A DNA stretch of 64,000 nucleotides from a virus, in IMG/VR virus record IMGVR_UViG_3300027872_000004, positions 1-64,000 of that record. One strand, written 5' to 3'. Positions 25,587 to 32,111 of this stretch are shown here, piece after piece. Position numbers and translations under genes: made by a program. Under the pieces are notes generated by a model. The model was not told the DNA's origin and made no database searches. It saw only the letters and a program-made list of their open reading frames with translations. The first letter of the stretch is position 1. Each line of letters begins with the position of its first letter.

Positions 25587-25788
25587 TCTTGTCCCGGTAG
25601 ATAGCGTCACACATCGCGATGTATGCGTTCGCTCGTTGATCCAGACCCAGCTCCAGTCCCAGGGCCTGGTTGGCTTCAACGCACAACTGCTCGCTCGGGT
25701 AGGGGCCACGTCGCTCCAGCGGCTCGGCACAGTGTACTACTTTGTCGGTGACTGTGAACATGCAGATCACCAGGAAGTATTCAAGCAT
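25522..25788 (-). CDS. Exported or membrane-tethered small protein
   Basis: 88 residues from ATG 25788, placed 7 bases after GAGGAG. A short hydrophobic N-terminus (MLEYFLVICMFTVTDKVVHC) looks like a signal or anchor, followed by a helical Cys-containing domain (C-x14-C-x23-C pattern). Unknown family. Overlaps the preceding stop by 8 bases. Confidence 0.5.
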   Translation of the reverse strand: MLEYFLVICMFTVTDKVVHCAEPLERRGPYPSEQLCVEANQALGLELGLDQRANAYIAMCDAIYRDKIYATDSKGREDQTSHGEAVRL

Positions 25789-25954
25789 CAACCTGCTCCT
25801 CGTTAATTTCCGCCAGCAGCTCGTCCCAGGACTTGTCGCCCTTGGTGTGCGGATAGCAGTACTTCGAGTTCAGCAACAGGCAAATACGATTCATGCAACC
25901 AGGTATCGGGCACATCGGCCACTCGTGGTAAGGAATCATATCGTAATCCAGCAT
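25781..25954 (-). CDS. Cys-rich small protein
   Basis: 57 residues read from the sequence: MLDYDMIPYHEWPMCPIPGC then MNRICLLLNSKYCYPHTKGD. Four Cys (C-x4-C, C-x8-C) with His nearby suggest a metal site. The C-terminus SWDELLAEINEEQ is a helix. ATGs and stops overlap neighbours. Family unknown. Confidence 0.5.
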   Translation of the reverse strand: MLDYDMIPYHEWPMCPIPGCMNRICLLLNSKYCYPHTKGDKSWDELLAEINEEQVDA

Positions 25955-25963
25955 CTTTCACTT

Positions 25964-26182
25964 CTACCCTGTGTATGGATACGGCGGCACTCGCTCCCAG
26001 TCCTTGCCCATGGCCTGAGCATAATGACTGATAATCGGCCCACCTCCTCCGCCTTGCTCGTGAACAGTTAAGGAAACCGCTCCGACTGGCTGCCACCCGT
26101 TACCTATTGCTGCATTGACTGCGGCGACGAACACTGCTTTATCATCGGCCGCGACCACATCGTAAGTACTCATCTTGTCCAT
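25964..26182 (-). CDS. DUF1737-like small protein (copy 1)
   Basis: 72 residues from ATG 26182 (MDKMSTYDVVAADDKAVFV). The order 'TYDVV...VNAAIGNGWQPVGAVSL...HYAQAMGKDW' fits the DUF1737 fold: a strand, a helix ending in GWQPVG, and a C-terminal YAQAM helix. A second copy is at 26510-26725. Function of the family is not known. Confidence 0.6.
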   Translation of the reverse strand: MDKMSTYDVVAADDKAVFVAAVNAAIGNGWQPVGAVSLTVHEQGGGGGPIISHYAQAMGKDWERVPPYPYTG

Positions 26183-26213
26183 GTTTCTCACCCCACAGTG
26201 AAGTGCTGACAGC

Positions 26214-26513
26214 TTACTGTTCAAATCCAGGGTTCCAATAAGTAGTTCTCCTCTGACCGTCCCTGCCATCGTGAACCGCCCACTCGTCCTCATCGTAGAG
26301 CCCGTTCACAGCCACACTCAGGCCGAACTTGTTGGCCAAGTCATGCACCTCCTGAACTGGCATGTAATGGCCTGAGCTGATGACCAGCTCCATAGGCAAT
26401 GTGCATAGATTCAGCTTCAGCGCCAACAGAGCCTCACATGCGTCCTCCAGGGCTGCCTCGCCCAGATCTGCTGGAGTGCTGGGCTCGATGACCTTGCCGA
26501 TCGCCGGCTTCAT
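26214..26513 (-). CDS. Unknown helical protein
   Basis: 99 residues (MKPAIGKVIEPSTPADLGEA). An amphipathic helical first half with 'LEDACEALLALKLNL' and a second half containing 'VHDLANKFGLSVAVNGLYDE'. No known family. It lies between the two DUF1737-like copies and overlaps the upstream gene stop by 4 bases. Confidence 0.55.
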   Translation of the reverse strand: MKPAIGKVIEPSTPADLGEAALEDACEALLALKLNLCTLPMELVISSGHYMPVQEVHDLANKFGLSVAVNGLYDEDEWAVHDGRDGQRRTTYWNPGFEQ

Positions 26514-26725
26514 TCTGCGTACCTCACCATGGCCTGAGCGTAATGCTCGAAGTCGTTCGGCAGGTTCTTGTCGTTCGGGCCCAGCTCCCGGTGAATGTTC
26601 CGTTCGTAGACCAGGCAGATGCCGCCGATCGGTTGCCAGCCTTCAGTGATATTCTCGTACACCGCTTCAGCCAGGACTGCGGCGTTGATGGCAGTCACTA
26701 CCAGGTAATCGGTGATCATCCTCAT
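26510..26725 (-). CDS. DUF1737-like small protein (copy 2)
   Basis: 71 residues. 'DYLVVTAINAAVLAEAV...ITEGWQPIGGICLVYE...EHYAQAMVRYAE' has the same motif order as the protein at 25964-26182, with GWQPIG and HYAQAM in matching places. The two are likely paralogues, separated by one unrelated gene. ATG 26725 or 26719 could be the start. Function unknown. Confidence 0.6.
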   Translation of the reverse strand: MRMITDYLVVTAINAAVLAEAVYENITEGWQPIGGICLVYERNIHRELGPNDKNLPNDFEHYAQAMVRYAE

Positions 26726-27023
26726 TCCAATATCTCCTCCGAAGCCAGTTACTGAACAACTGAAGGCGTTCCTGAGATGCCTTCAACGCATCCTTGTCCT
26801 CCTCCACCTCGTTCTGAAGGACGCTGCTCACCTTGGCCACCGCTTCCTCGAAGGTCGGATAGTATGATTCCCAGCTCGACTTGATCTTGGTTCGACGCTC
26901 ACTACCGTCACGGCACTTCAGCCAGATCGTCTTGTCAGTGTGGCGAGTGACCTCGACCGCTATCATGAAGTTATCTTCCATGCCCCAACGCACTCCACCG
27001 TCGAGTCTATACCAGGTTTCCAT
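26667..27023 (-). CDS. Unknown protein (METWYRLDGG)
   Basis: 118 residues from ATG 27023, chosen because it overlaps the HTH gene stop as TAATG. The first half is beta-rich (IAVEVTRHTDKTIWLKCRDG), the second a long helix (VLQNEVEEDKDALKASQERL). The last 20 residues overlap the next gene in a different frame. Family unknown. Confidence 0.5.
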   Translation of the reverse strand: METWYRLDGGVRWGMEDNFMIAVEVTRHTDKTIWLKCRDGSERRTKIKSSWESYYPTFEEAVAKVSSVLQNEVEEDKDALKASQERLQLFSNWLRRRYWNEDDHRLPGSDCHQRRSPG

Positions 27024-27250
27024 TATGTCAGCTCCACCTTGATCGTCAGGCCATCCCGCATCAGCAGGCCAAGCAGATACTCGGTGGACCACTTGGCTTT
27101 CCCTTTGACGATCTCATTGATTGTGGACTGAGGCACACCCCAGGCCCGAGCAGCACTGGATTGGCTCTCGTGCAGCTCTATGCGGCGCTGTACCGCCGTT
27201 TGCAGGTGACCTCTCATCTCCTGCTTAGTATTCGCGATGAAGCTGTTCAT
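27023..27250 (-). CDS. XRE-type helix-turn-helix regulator
   Basis: 75 residues. The HTH core is 'SSAARAWGVPQSTINEIVKG' (residues ~31-50), followed by 'KWSTEYLLGLLMRDGLTIKV', the usual end of HigA-like/XRE small regulators. It probably binds DNA as a dimer. Two direct repeats TTCTAAGTTCC, 20 bp apart, lie within 32 bases upstream of its ATG and are good candidates for an autoregulatory operator. It is the only clear transcription factor in the window apart from the RNA-binding CsrA. Confidence 0.7.
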   Translation of the reverse strand: MNSFIANTKQEMRGHLQTAVQRRIELHESQSSAARAWGVPQSTINEIVKGKAKWSTEYLLGLLMRDGLTIKVELT

Positions 27251-27251
27251 A

Positions 27252-27282
27252 TTCTAAGTTCCCTCACAGTTTTCTAAGTTCC
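27252..27282. promoter_or_regulatory. Candidate operator: direct repeats before HTH gene
   Basis: TTCTAAGTTCC occurs at 27252-27262 and 27272-27282, exactly 20 bp apart (two helical turns), ending 2 bases from the HTH start. The core AACTTA (opposite strand) also occurs upstream at 27426 and 27436, with a near copy at 27416. Identity as the binding site of the adjacent regulator is inference. Confidence 0.45.
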
Positions 27283-27397
27283 GACCTTGGTAGGTGATCC
27301 AGATCCAGTAGAGGCTGAAGCACCTGGGGCAGTGTTTGTATGTCGCATAGTGTCCAGGGCGGTCGTACCACTGCAATCTACACTGGCAGCACTCCAT
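27254..27397 (-). CDS. Small zinc-ribbon-like protein
   Basis: 47 residues read from the sequence: starts MECCQCRLQWYDRPGHYATY, then 'KHCPRCFSLYW', with a final Cys. The CxxC-type pairs (C3/C4/C6 and C23/C26) suggest one zinc ribbon. AGGA lies ~9 bases upstream. The coding end overlaps the candidate operator of the HTH gene, so both are probably one transcriptional unit. Confidence 0.55.
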   Translation of the reverse strand: MECCQCRLQWYDRPGHYATYKHCPRCFSLYWIWITYQGRNLENCEGT

Positions 27398-27412
27398 CAG
27401 GCCCTTCCTCAC

Positions 27413-27442
27413 TCCACCTTACCTCAACTTACCAAAACTTAC
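27413..27442. repeat. Three 10-bp phased repeats
   Basis: Three tandem units ending in CTTAC, each exactly 10 bp: CTCCACCTTA-C, CTCAACTTA-C, CAAAACTTA-C. They lie at the end of the MazG-like gene, upstream of the zinc-ribbon and HTH genes. Spacing of one helical turn would put bound proteins on one DNA face. They share AACTTA with the direct repeats nearer the HTH gene. Confidence 0.5.
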
Positions 27443-27819
27443 GCTTCTTTGGGGTCCTGGACGTTGCAAACACCAGCTTGTTGCTTTCGCTCTGATGCAG
27501 CATCGAAGTGCGATTGTGGTAAGTCATTAACACGAGCCCACTCCAGGCAGCTTTGCCGGTTAAGATCAACACCCAGATGCTCTGCCATTGCCTCCAGGGT
27601 AATCATCACTCCGCCCATTTCCTTTGAGTAGTCGCCTACCGGACGACCGTAAACGTGATGCAAGATCGATACGACATCGGACGAGGTTAAGCCAATCGCC
27701 TGTACCAGCTCGATAGACTCCTCAATGAAACGGAGGGCACGTTCGCGATCATTCAGGAACGACTCACCAAAGGTAGTGCGAACCCACTCAAGTACTTCTT
27801 TCTGTGTGTGATTACTCAT
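27439..27819 (-). CDS. MazG-like NTP pyrophosphohydrolase
   Basis: 126 residues, all-alpha. 'ERALRFIEESIELVQAIGL' gives the ExxE-type metal site (E33, E34, E37), and 'VYGRPVGDYSKEMGGVMITL' the second conserved helix with its acid. Members hydrolyse (d)NTPs to monophosphates. In phages they may adjust nucleotide pools or remove alarmone or modified nucleotides. It sits in the small-gene region upstream of the HTH operon. Confidence 0.7.
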   Translation of the reverse strand: MSNHTQKEVLEWVRTTFGESFLNDRERALRFIEESIELVQAIGLTSSDVVSILHHVYGRPVGDYSKEMGGVMITLEAMAEHLGVDLNRQSCLEWARVNDLPQSHFDAASERKQQAGVCNVQDPKEA

Positions 27820-27828
27820 TGGTTCCTC

Positions 27829-28038
27829 CTATCCATCTGTAACGCTCGCTCTCAGCTTCAGGTTGTCTACCAGGTGTGGCATGGGCGCCTGGCGCCAGAA
27901 TCGTTTCTCGATGACCTCACGAGCCTCAAAGGCATGATAGGACTTGGCCAGGGATCTCATCGTTGACCAGTTTGTGCCTGTCCAGTACTCGATCGCCTTG
28001 GGACCTTGCTTCCTGCGAATAATGTATCGTTCCCTCAT
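27829..28038 (-). CDS. Small basic protein, unknown
   Basis: 69 residues (MRERYIIRRKQGPKAIEYWTG). A short beta hairpin with 'YWTGTNWSTM' then a helix containing 'YHAFEAREVIEKRFW', a layout seen in small phage proteins of unknown role. Its ATG overlaps the stop of the Tat-like gene (ATGA). Confidence 0.5.
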   Translation of the reverse strand: MRERYIIRRKQGPKAIEYWTGTNWSTMRSLAKSYHAFEAREVIEKRFWRQAPMPHLVDNLKLRASVTDG

Positions 28039-28391
28039 TGGATCAATGGATCAACAACCTGCTGGAGATGAACTTGGAGGACATCACTGATGGTGACTGC
28101 CGGCAGTTCAATCTGATGGTAATTTCTATGCCGCGCTCTGATGAGTATCGGCACATCATCCTCATCAGGTAGTTCGACAGTGACAGGACCATGGCCTGCA
28201 ACCTTGCCCAAAAAAAACACATCCATCGTGTCTGCATTGAAAATACCGATAGAAGTGCCAATTACCAAACCATCGATTACTACTTCTCTGGTGTCGTGTT
28301 GGAGAACTGGCAACGGCTCTGTTGGGAGCAGCGGTACTGACGCGAAGGCTCCCGATACTTTCAAAAAGTGCCTTCTATTCATCTCACTCAT
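28035..28391 (-). CDS. Tat-signal-like exported protein A
   Basis: 118 residues from ATG 28391 (MSEMNRRHFLKVSGAFASV). Residues 5-11 NRRHFLK match the twin-arginine export consensus (R-R-x-F-L-K), followed by a short hydrophobic stretch and 'PLLPTE'. The mature part is beta-rich (VTVELPDEDDVPILIRARH), without Cys. Export to the periplasm by the Tat path is inferred. Coupled to both neighbours by TGATG and ATGA overlaps. It is one of three such proteins in 2 kb. Confidence 0.55.
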   Translation of the reverse strand: MSEMNRRHFLKVSGAFASVPLLPTEPLPVLQHDTREVVIDGLVIGTSIGIFNADTMDVFFLGKVAGHGPVTVELPDEDDVPILIRARHRNYHQIELPAVTISDVLQVHLQQVVDPLIQ

Positions 28392-28672
28392 CAGTCTCCC
28401 TCCAGAAAATGACCAACATTGACATCCAGCATGCAGGATGAACAAAAGATTCTGATGTTTTCACAGACCAGTGAGGCCATATCGTCGTCTGGCCCCATCA
28501 CGTTCGCTAGACCAGCGTGACCACCAAGCATCATCTCCAGGCCAGCTTGGCGTTGCACAGCGTTGCAATCAACACCGAACGTCTCGACCTTGACCCGGTA
28601 AAAGATCGGATTGCCCGCATGCATTACCCCTTTACCGCAGTTAGCGCACGGTCGGAGATCTTTATGCTTCAT
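28391..28672 (-). CDS. Zinc-binding-like protein, two CxxC pairs
   Basis: 93 residues. 'PCANCGKGVMHAG' near the N-terminus and 'FCSSCMLDVNVGHF' near the C-terminus make a four-Cys zinc site, with further Cys in between. Unknown family. The start overlaps the stop of the upstream gene by 4 bases and the stop overlaps the Tat-like gene start. Confidence 0.6.
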   Translation of the reverse strand: MKHKDLRPCANCGKGVMHAGNPIFYRVKVETFGVDCNAVQRQAGLEMMLGGHAGLANVMGPDDDMASLVCENIRIFCSSCMLDVNVGHFLEGD

Positions 28673-28896
28673 CCCTCCAGCCTCTCGATACGCGAGCGCA
28701 CTTCCATCAGTATCTCGCTGAAGGCATTGTGGGAGTGGGTCCAGGCTGTGCGTTCGTCGGCTGACTTGGCTGCTGTGATGCAGTTCTGGGCCTGGTGCGC
28801 CTTGTATTTAAGGCGAAGCTCTAGTTCCCTCAGTTCTTTCAATCCGTTATCCATTTTATTGATGTTTCCCTTCTTAGATTTCCGTGTCCTCGTCAT
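28669..28896 (-). CDS. Small helical protein
   Basis: 75 residues from ATG 28896 (AGGGAG 8 bases upstream); a second ATG at 28854 is possible. After a basic N-terminus (MTRTRKSKKGN) it is a long charged helix pair, 'LKELRELELRLKYKAHQAQ' and 'FSEILMEVRSRIERLE', suggesting a coiled-coil dimer. Function unknown. Confidence 0.5.
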   Translation of the reverse strand: MTRTRKSKKGNINKMDNGLKELRELELRLKYKAHQAQNCITAAKSADERTAWTHSHNAFSEILMEVRSRIERLEG

Positions 28897-29248
28897 TGAA
28901 TAACTCCCTCAGATCTCCTGGTTCATTCGCGTATTGATCGCTGAACGCTTTGTTCAAACTGTCGGCCAATATCTTTCTGAACTCAGCTCTGGTAACAATT
29001 GCATTTCCCTTGCGGGCCCCATCGTGAAACACAGGCGCTAACGGTGCATGCAAATCGTCATACAGCATCGCGTTCTTTGCGTCCGCGACCTCGATCCATG
29101 GTCCTGGTGTGAAGTCCATCTCATCGTATGGGATCTTCGAGCCCTCGAACTTGATTGGGGCCAAGTTCGGAGTGTCGGCCACAGCGTTGCCGGCAACTAC
29201 TGCGCCGGCAGCCGCGAACATCCTGCTGATGAATCCTCGTCTATTCAC
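28874..29248 (-). CDS. Tat-signal-like exported protein B
   Basis: 124 residues, GTG start at 29248. The N-terminus MNRRGFISRMFAAAGAVVAG has a twin-arginine pattern (R3-R4-x-F), a hydrophobic core and a likely signal peptidase site AVA-DT. The mature region is acidic with 'DFTPGPWIEVADAKNAMLYD' and a C-terminal helix. The GTG overlaps the stop of the upstream zinc-finger-like gene (GTGA). Similar in layout to proteins A and C; no recognised domain. Confidence 0.55.
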   Translation of the reverse strand: MNRRGFISRMFAAAGAVVAGNAVADTPNLAPIKFEGSKIPYDEMDFTPGPWIEVADAKNAMLYDDLHAPLAPVFHDGARKGNAIVTRAEFRKILADSLNKAFSDQYANEPGDLRELFNDEDTEI

Positions 29249-29433
29249 GCAGCTTGATCGTCCTTCGGGTTCATGAGAGTCAGCAGCTTCTCCTGGTAGG
29301 GCTCGCTGCCATGGATCTCGCCTTCATGATCCTCGTGGGCCAGCTTGTCGTCGCAGATACCACATCGCAATTCCATGCGACTGTGCGCGTTCGATACCAA
29401 CACATCCCTCGGATGTGAACATTTTTCGCTCAT
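29245..29433 (-). CDS. Small zinc-finger-like protein
   Basis: 62 residues. C5-x-H7 and then 'LRCGICDDKLAHEDHEGEIH' supply Cys/His ligands for a single zinc site, typical of small phage transcription or host-takeover factors. Acidic overall. Stop and the next start overlap. Family unknown. Confidence 0.55.
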   Translation of the reverse strand: MSEKCSHPRDVLVSNAHSRMELRCGICDDKLAHEDHEGEIHGSEPYQEKLLTLMNPKDDQAA

Positions 29434-29448
29434 TACTCCAACCCCTGT

Positions 29449-29634
29449 TCATCTGCAAAAGTAGTTCGCCCAAGTCTCGTATTCTTCGTCGCTGACGACC
29501 AGGTATAAACCCCATATTTTGCCATCACTGGAACTGATCACCGCGAACGTGCGACCACCATCGCAGGTGAACAGGAACACTCGCTCGTAAGAGAGAGCCC
29601 GATCATACGTGCAGTGCCCTTCGATCGTCAGCAT
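29449..29634 (-). CDS. Small beta-rich protein
   Basis: 61 residues (MLTIEGHCTYDRALSYERV). Alternating hydrophobic pattern 'RTFAVISSSDGKIWGLYLVV' indicates a small beta-barrel. Ribosome site is weak (GGATGAATCG). No recognised family. Confidence 0.45.
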   Translation of the reverse strand: MLTIEGHCTYDRALSYERVFLFTCDGGRTFAVISSSDGKIWGLYLVVSDEEYETWANYFCR

Positions 29635-29643
29635 CGATTCATC

Positions 29644-30234
29644 CTAACCGTGTTGAAACAGCTCCTCTTTTGTGGTGTGGACTCTCGGCACCCAGTAGAA
29701 ATCTCTCTCAATTTCCTGCATACCTGGATTATTCACATAGGCACCATCGGCCAACGAGCCATGTCCTACTACCTGGTATGCGGCCATACCCTGGCTCATC
29801 GCGATGATCGACAGGGCCTCCATTTCCTCATCGTTGTCCGGATCCACTCCGCATTCCACGAGTGTCTCGTGAGAGATGTAATCAGCGTCAGGCCAGTTCA
29901 GAGTATTGGGCCCACAGATTTTGAATTTCGGTGGCCGACGAGCTATCTCAGTCGCACGAATAATCTTGACCAGCGACTCTGAGGCCCGTTTCCCCAGTTC
30001 TTCAGGAGTGATTTGCATCCATGACTCAGGATCGTGGAAATCAGTCTGCTCGAAGATCTGTACGTTCCAGGGCTCGGCCTTGTCGAGACCATAGAAGTAT
30101 TTCTCGGTCGCCTGCTCATAGCGCCAGGTGCCACCTCGAAGCGAGTCAGGCAGAAACTTCGGCGCCATACGAATCGAGATGGCCACCGTGGCTACGGCAG
30201 CCGCGAGTCCCTGAAAAAACAATCTCCTGTTCAC
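29644..30234 (-). CDS. Tat-signal-like exported protein C
   Basis: 196 residues, GTG start with AAGGA upstream. MNRRLFFQGLAAAVATVAIS has R3-R4-x-F-F and a hydrophobic core; the mature domain begins near 'MAPKFLPDSLRGGTW'. It contains 'PEELGKRASESLVKIIRATE' and 'NWPDADYISHETLVECGVD', suggesting an alpha/beta fold of unknown family. Of the three Tat-like proteins it has the largest mature domain. Whether it is secreted or only membrane-anchored cannot be read from sequence. Confidence 0.55.
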   Translation of the reverse strand: MNRRLFFQGLAAAVATVAISIRMAPKFLPDSLRGGTWRYEQATEKYFYGLDKAEPWNVQIFEQTDFHDPESWMQITPEELGKRASESLVKIIRATEIARRPPKFKICGPNTLNWPDADYISHETLVECGVDPDNDEEMEALSIIAMSQGMAAYQVVGHGSLADGAYVNNPGMQEIERDFYWVPRVHTTKEELFQHG

Positions 30235-30246
30235 GTCAGTCCTTCG

Positions 30247-30342
30247 TCACCAGTACTTACGATTACCAAGCCACGCCATATAGGCAACCCCGACTACGCA
30301 GGTCAGCACGATCAAGACTATTACGGCCGCTTCGCTGCACAT
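30247..30342 (-). CDS. 31-residue single-pass membrane peptide
   Basis: Read from the sequence: MCSEAAVIVLIVLTCVVGV then AYMAWLGNRKYW. One transmembrane helix (residues 5-25) and a basic tail. AGAGGA lies 7 bases before the ATG. It is in the run of Tat-like exported genes and could be a small envelope modifier. Too short for automatic gene callers. Confidence 0.5.
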   Translation of the reverse strand: MCSEAAVIVLIVLTCVVGVAYMAWLGNRKYW

Positions 30343-30352
30343 GGTCAGTCCT

Positions 30353-30565
30353 CTAAACCAGACTGCGTGGAACGTCCGGGTTTTCTACCGGCCGTATACT
30401 GTAGCTGACGCCAGGCTCATAGTTAGTGATGCAAATTTCCTCACCAGGCAACAGTTTCATCGGCGTCTGCGACGGTGAACCTGCCAGTCGGCAACCAGGT
30501 GCCTCCAGATTCAGATGCGACACAAGCTCAAAGTTCTCGGCCCCTATGTTCTTAATCACGATCAT
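30353..30565 (-). CDS. Small beta-rich protein
   Basis: 70 residues. 'MIVIKNIGAENFELVSHLNL' and 'LLPGEEICITNYEPGVSYSI' indicate a small beta-sandwich like phage head-decoration or neck peptides. No signal. Function unknown; it is on the small-gene transcript. Confidence 0.5.
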   Translation of the reverse strand: MIVIKNIGAENFELVSHLNLEAPGCRLAGSPSQTPMKLLPGEEICITNYEPGVSYSIRPVENPDVPRSLV

Positions 30566-30568
30566 CCC

Positions 30569-30904
30569 TTACTCCTTTTCGGGTTCAACACCCTCCGCTT
30601 CATCGATCGCTTTGCCAACGTCAGGGTCGCGAGTCTTGATCGTCTCGTAGGTCGAGCGACCAGGTTTACCGATCGTTCTGATTGGTGTCGGCTTGGGCGA
30701 TCGTGTCTTGGTGTCCGCAGGCTTCTCAGCCCTGGCTGAATCTTCGAGCGCCTTGATCGCTGCCCGGCGTTCGGCCGCTGTCGGCTTCTTGGCCAACCTC
30801 TCTGCTCGCGCCTTGTCACGAGTACTGCTTGGAGCTGGTGTACTGAGCGGTGCGCCATGGCTCACCGGCTTTCCTCGTTGCTCTCTGTTAGATCTGCTTG
30901 GCAT
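30569..30904 (-). CDS. Basic disordered protein
   Basis: 111 residues, Lys/Arg/Pro-rich (STRDKARAERLAKKPTAAER and 'KPTPIRTIGKPGRS'), with no hydrophobic core; likely disordered and nucleic acid-binding. A start at 30858 in another frame (98 codons) is a shadow of this gene. Unknown family. Confidence 0.5.
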   Translation of the reverse strand: MPSRSNREQRGKPVSHGAPLSTPAPSSTRDKARAERLAKKPTAAERRAAIKALEDSARAEKPADTKTRSPKPTPIRTIGKPGRSTYETIKTRDPDVGKAIDEAEGVEPEKE

Positions 30905-30918
30905 GCCTCACTCCAAAA

Positions 30919-31113
30919 TCAGATATCTTTCCGCCTCATCTGTTTGCGAACCTTCTCCGGTACTTTCTCGACGTAGGCCGGCTCTACATTCAACTCCTCA
31001 CCGTAGTAACTTCTCCCGAGCCTGGACTTTTTTTGAAGCCTCTCCTGTGCCTTGCATGCAGTCGAGTCTGGATCCGCACGACACGCACCTTTCGCTGATC
31101 TGCTTCTAGGCAT
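30919..31113 (-). CDS. Small basic protein
   Basis: 64 residues (MPRSRSAKGACRADPDSTAC). Two Cys in the first 20 residues, then a basic helical C-terminus ending 'KVPEKVRKQMRRKDI'. Unknown; resembles the basic small proteins on either side, which together may be a duplicated set. Confidence 0.45.
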   Translation of the reverse strand: MPRSRSAKGACRADPDSTACKAQERLQKKSRLGRSYYGEELNVEPAYVEKVPEKVRKQMRRKDI

Positions 31114-31129
31114 AGCGCCACCTCTTACC

Positions 31130-31312
31130 TCAGTGAGATGGGAACTCTCTGACCTTCTGCGAGCTGGCCGGCGTCGAGCCGCTCAACCGCTTCATCTTGG
31201 TCAGGTGTTTGCCTGGATCTTTTTCGGGAACCTCGCCCATTTCAGTGCAAGGCTCGTAAGCTGGATGCTCGGTCGTTGGCGTTTCAAAGCCTTTGCCCCT
31301 GGTATCACCCAT
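31130..31312 (-). CDS. Small protein, unknown
   Basis: 60 residues from ATG 31312 (MGDTRGKGFETPTTEHPAYE). Overlaps the upstream stop by 8 bases. Charged, Pro-rich, with 'PEKDPGKHLTKMKRLSG'. No recognised family. A longer upstream reading to 31447 lies wholly inside the preceding gene and is unlikely. Confidence 0.45.
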   Translation of the reverse strand: MGDTRGKGFETPTTEHPAYEPCTEMGEVPEKDPGKHLTKMKRLSGSTPASSQKVREFPSH

Positions 31313-31601
31313 TGGATTTCCCCTCAGTCGGTGGCGGCGACTCATCCTCGTCAGGATGTTCGACAGTGTACGTGAAAGGACCAACGAACGGTATCTCACC
31401 CATAAGGGGCATAATCGGCCAGTCAGCTTCCTCGCTCTCCAAGACAATCTGGACTCGATGATTGGCCTGGTCCTCGTCAGTCTGAAATACCTTCACGATC
31501 TTCACGTCATTCGGACAGTCCGTGGTCACGTAATCGTTCTGACCGGCAGTCAGGATCTGTTCCAACAGTTCAGTCGATAGTTCAATTCGGCCGATCTTCA
31601 T
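31305..31601 (-). CDS. Acidic small protein
   Basis: 98 residues (MKIGRIELSTELLEQILTAG). Beta-alpha-beta pattern with 'VKIVKVFQTDEDQANHRVQI' and an acidic tail 'EHPDEDESPPPTEG'. The N-terminal 'MKIGRIELS-ELL' pattern resembles several small phage accessory proteins. Coupled to its neighbours by 4-8 base overlaps. Confidence 0.5.
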   Translation of the reverse strand: MKIGRIELSTELLEQILTAGQNDYVTTDCPNDVKIVKVFQTDEDQANHRVQIVLESEEADWPIMPLMGEIPFVGPFTYTVEHPDEDESPPPTEGKSNG

Positions 31602-31939
31602 CCTGCGCCCTCCGGTGGTAAATTATTGAGAGTCGCGTTGACAAGGTACTGAACATTTTCTGCTTCGTTTGGAGCTATTGACACCGTGACTTCACCTCTC
31701 ATCAGGCCGTTTGTGTGTCTGCCTATCTTGACCATAAAAATAGACGATACCTTGTTGTTTTCAAGATCTTCAACTGCCTGTTTCAACTGACTCAAGGTGA
31801 TCTTCACAATCTGTTCAGGCATAAGATTGTGGCTCACTGGCTCCTGGTCTGCCATCTCCTTCTTCAGTCGCTGGATATCGAGACTAGCGACACCGTTATC
31901 GTCAAGCAGGATTATTTTCTTGTCTTTCAAAGATCTCAT
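31598..31939 (-). CDS. Unknown protein
   Basis: 113 residues. N-terminal 'KKIILLDDNGVASLDIQRLKKE', helical middle 'VKITLSQLKQAVEDLENNKV' and C-terminal strands (MRGEVTVSIAPNE). No recognised family. It overlaps the DUF3820-like gene by 38 bases in another frame, so one of the two starts may be further downstream. Confidence 0.5.
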   Translation of the reverse strand: MRSLKDKKIILLDDNGVASLDIQRLKKEMADQEPVSHNLMPEQIVKITLSQLKQAVEDLENNKVSSIFMVKIGRHTNGLMRGEVTVSIAPNEAENVQYLVNATLNNLPPEGAG

Positions 31940-32111
31940 CCTCCGCCGCGCTCAGCAAGTCCTTCCATTTTTCACGGACCTGTTTTTTCTGAGCATCTGT
32001 CAGGTTGTGAGTTGTCGTTGGTGGCTGGGTTCTTTCAACCAGCCACACCAAATAATCGTCAGGGACATCCTTGAGATCCTTTCCGTTATGCGCCCCGAAC
32101 CAGAGTCTCAC
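31902..32111 (-). CDS. DUF3820-like small protein
   Basis: 69 residues. The opening 'LWFGAHNGKDLKDVPDDYLVWL' is the signature of the DUF3820 family (FGK-x-K/N-GK-x-L-x-DVP-x-DYL-x-WL), also found at the end of exonuclease X-like proteins. The tail is helical. These proteins are of unknown biochemical role, often tied to nucleic acid enzymes. Confidence 0.65.
   Translation of the reverse strand: MRLWFGAHNGKDLKDVPDDYLVWLVERTQPPTTTHNLTDAQKKQVREKWKDLLSAAEDEIFERQENNPA

Noticed and set aside
25803-26096. Minus-strand 97-codon ORF
   Set aside because: Overlaps the Cys-rich 57-codon gene and the DUF1737-like gene in another frame; no ribosome site; arginine-rich shadow composition.
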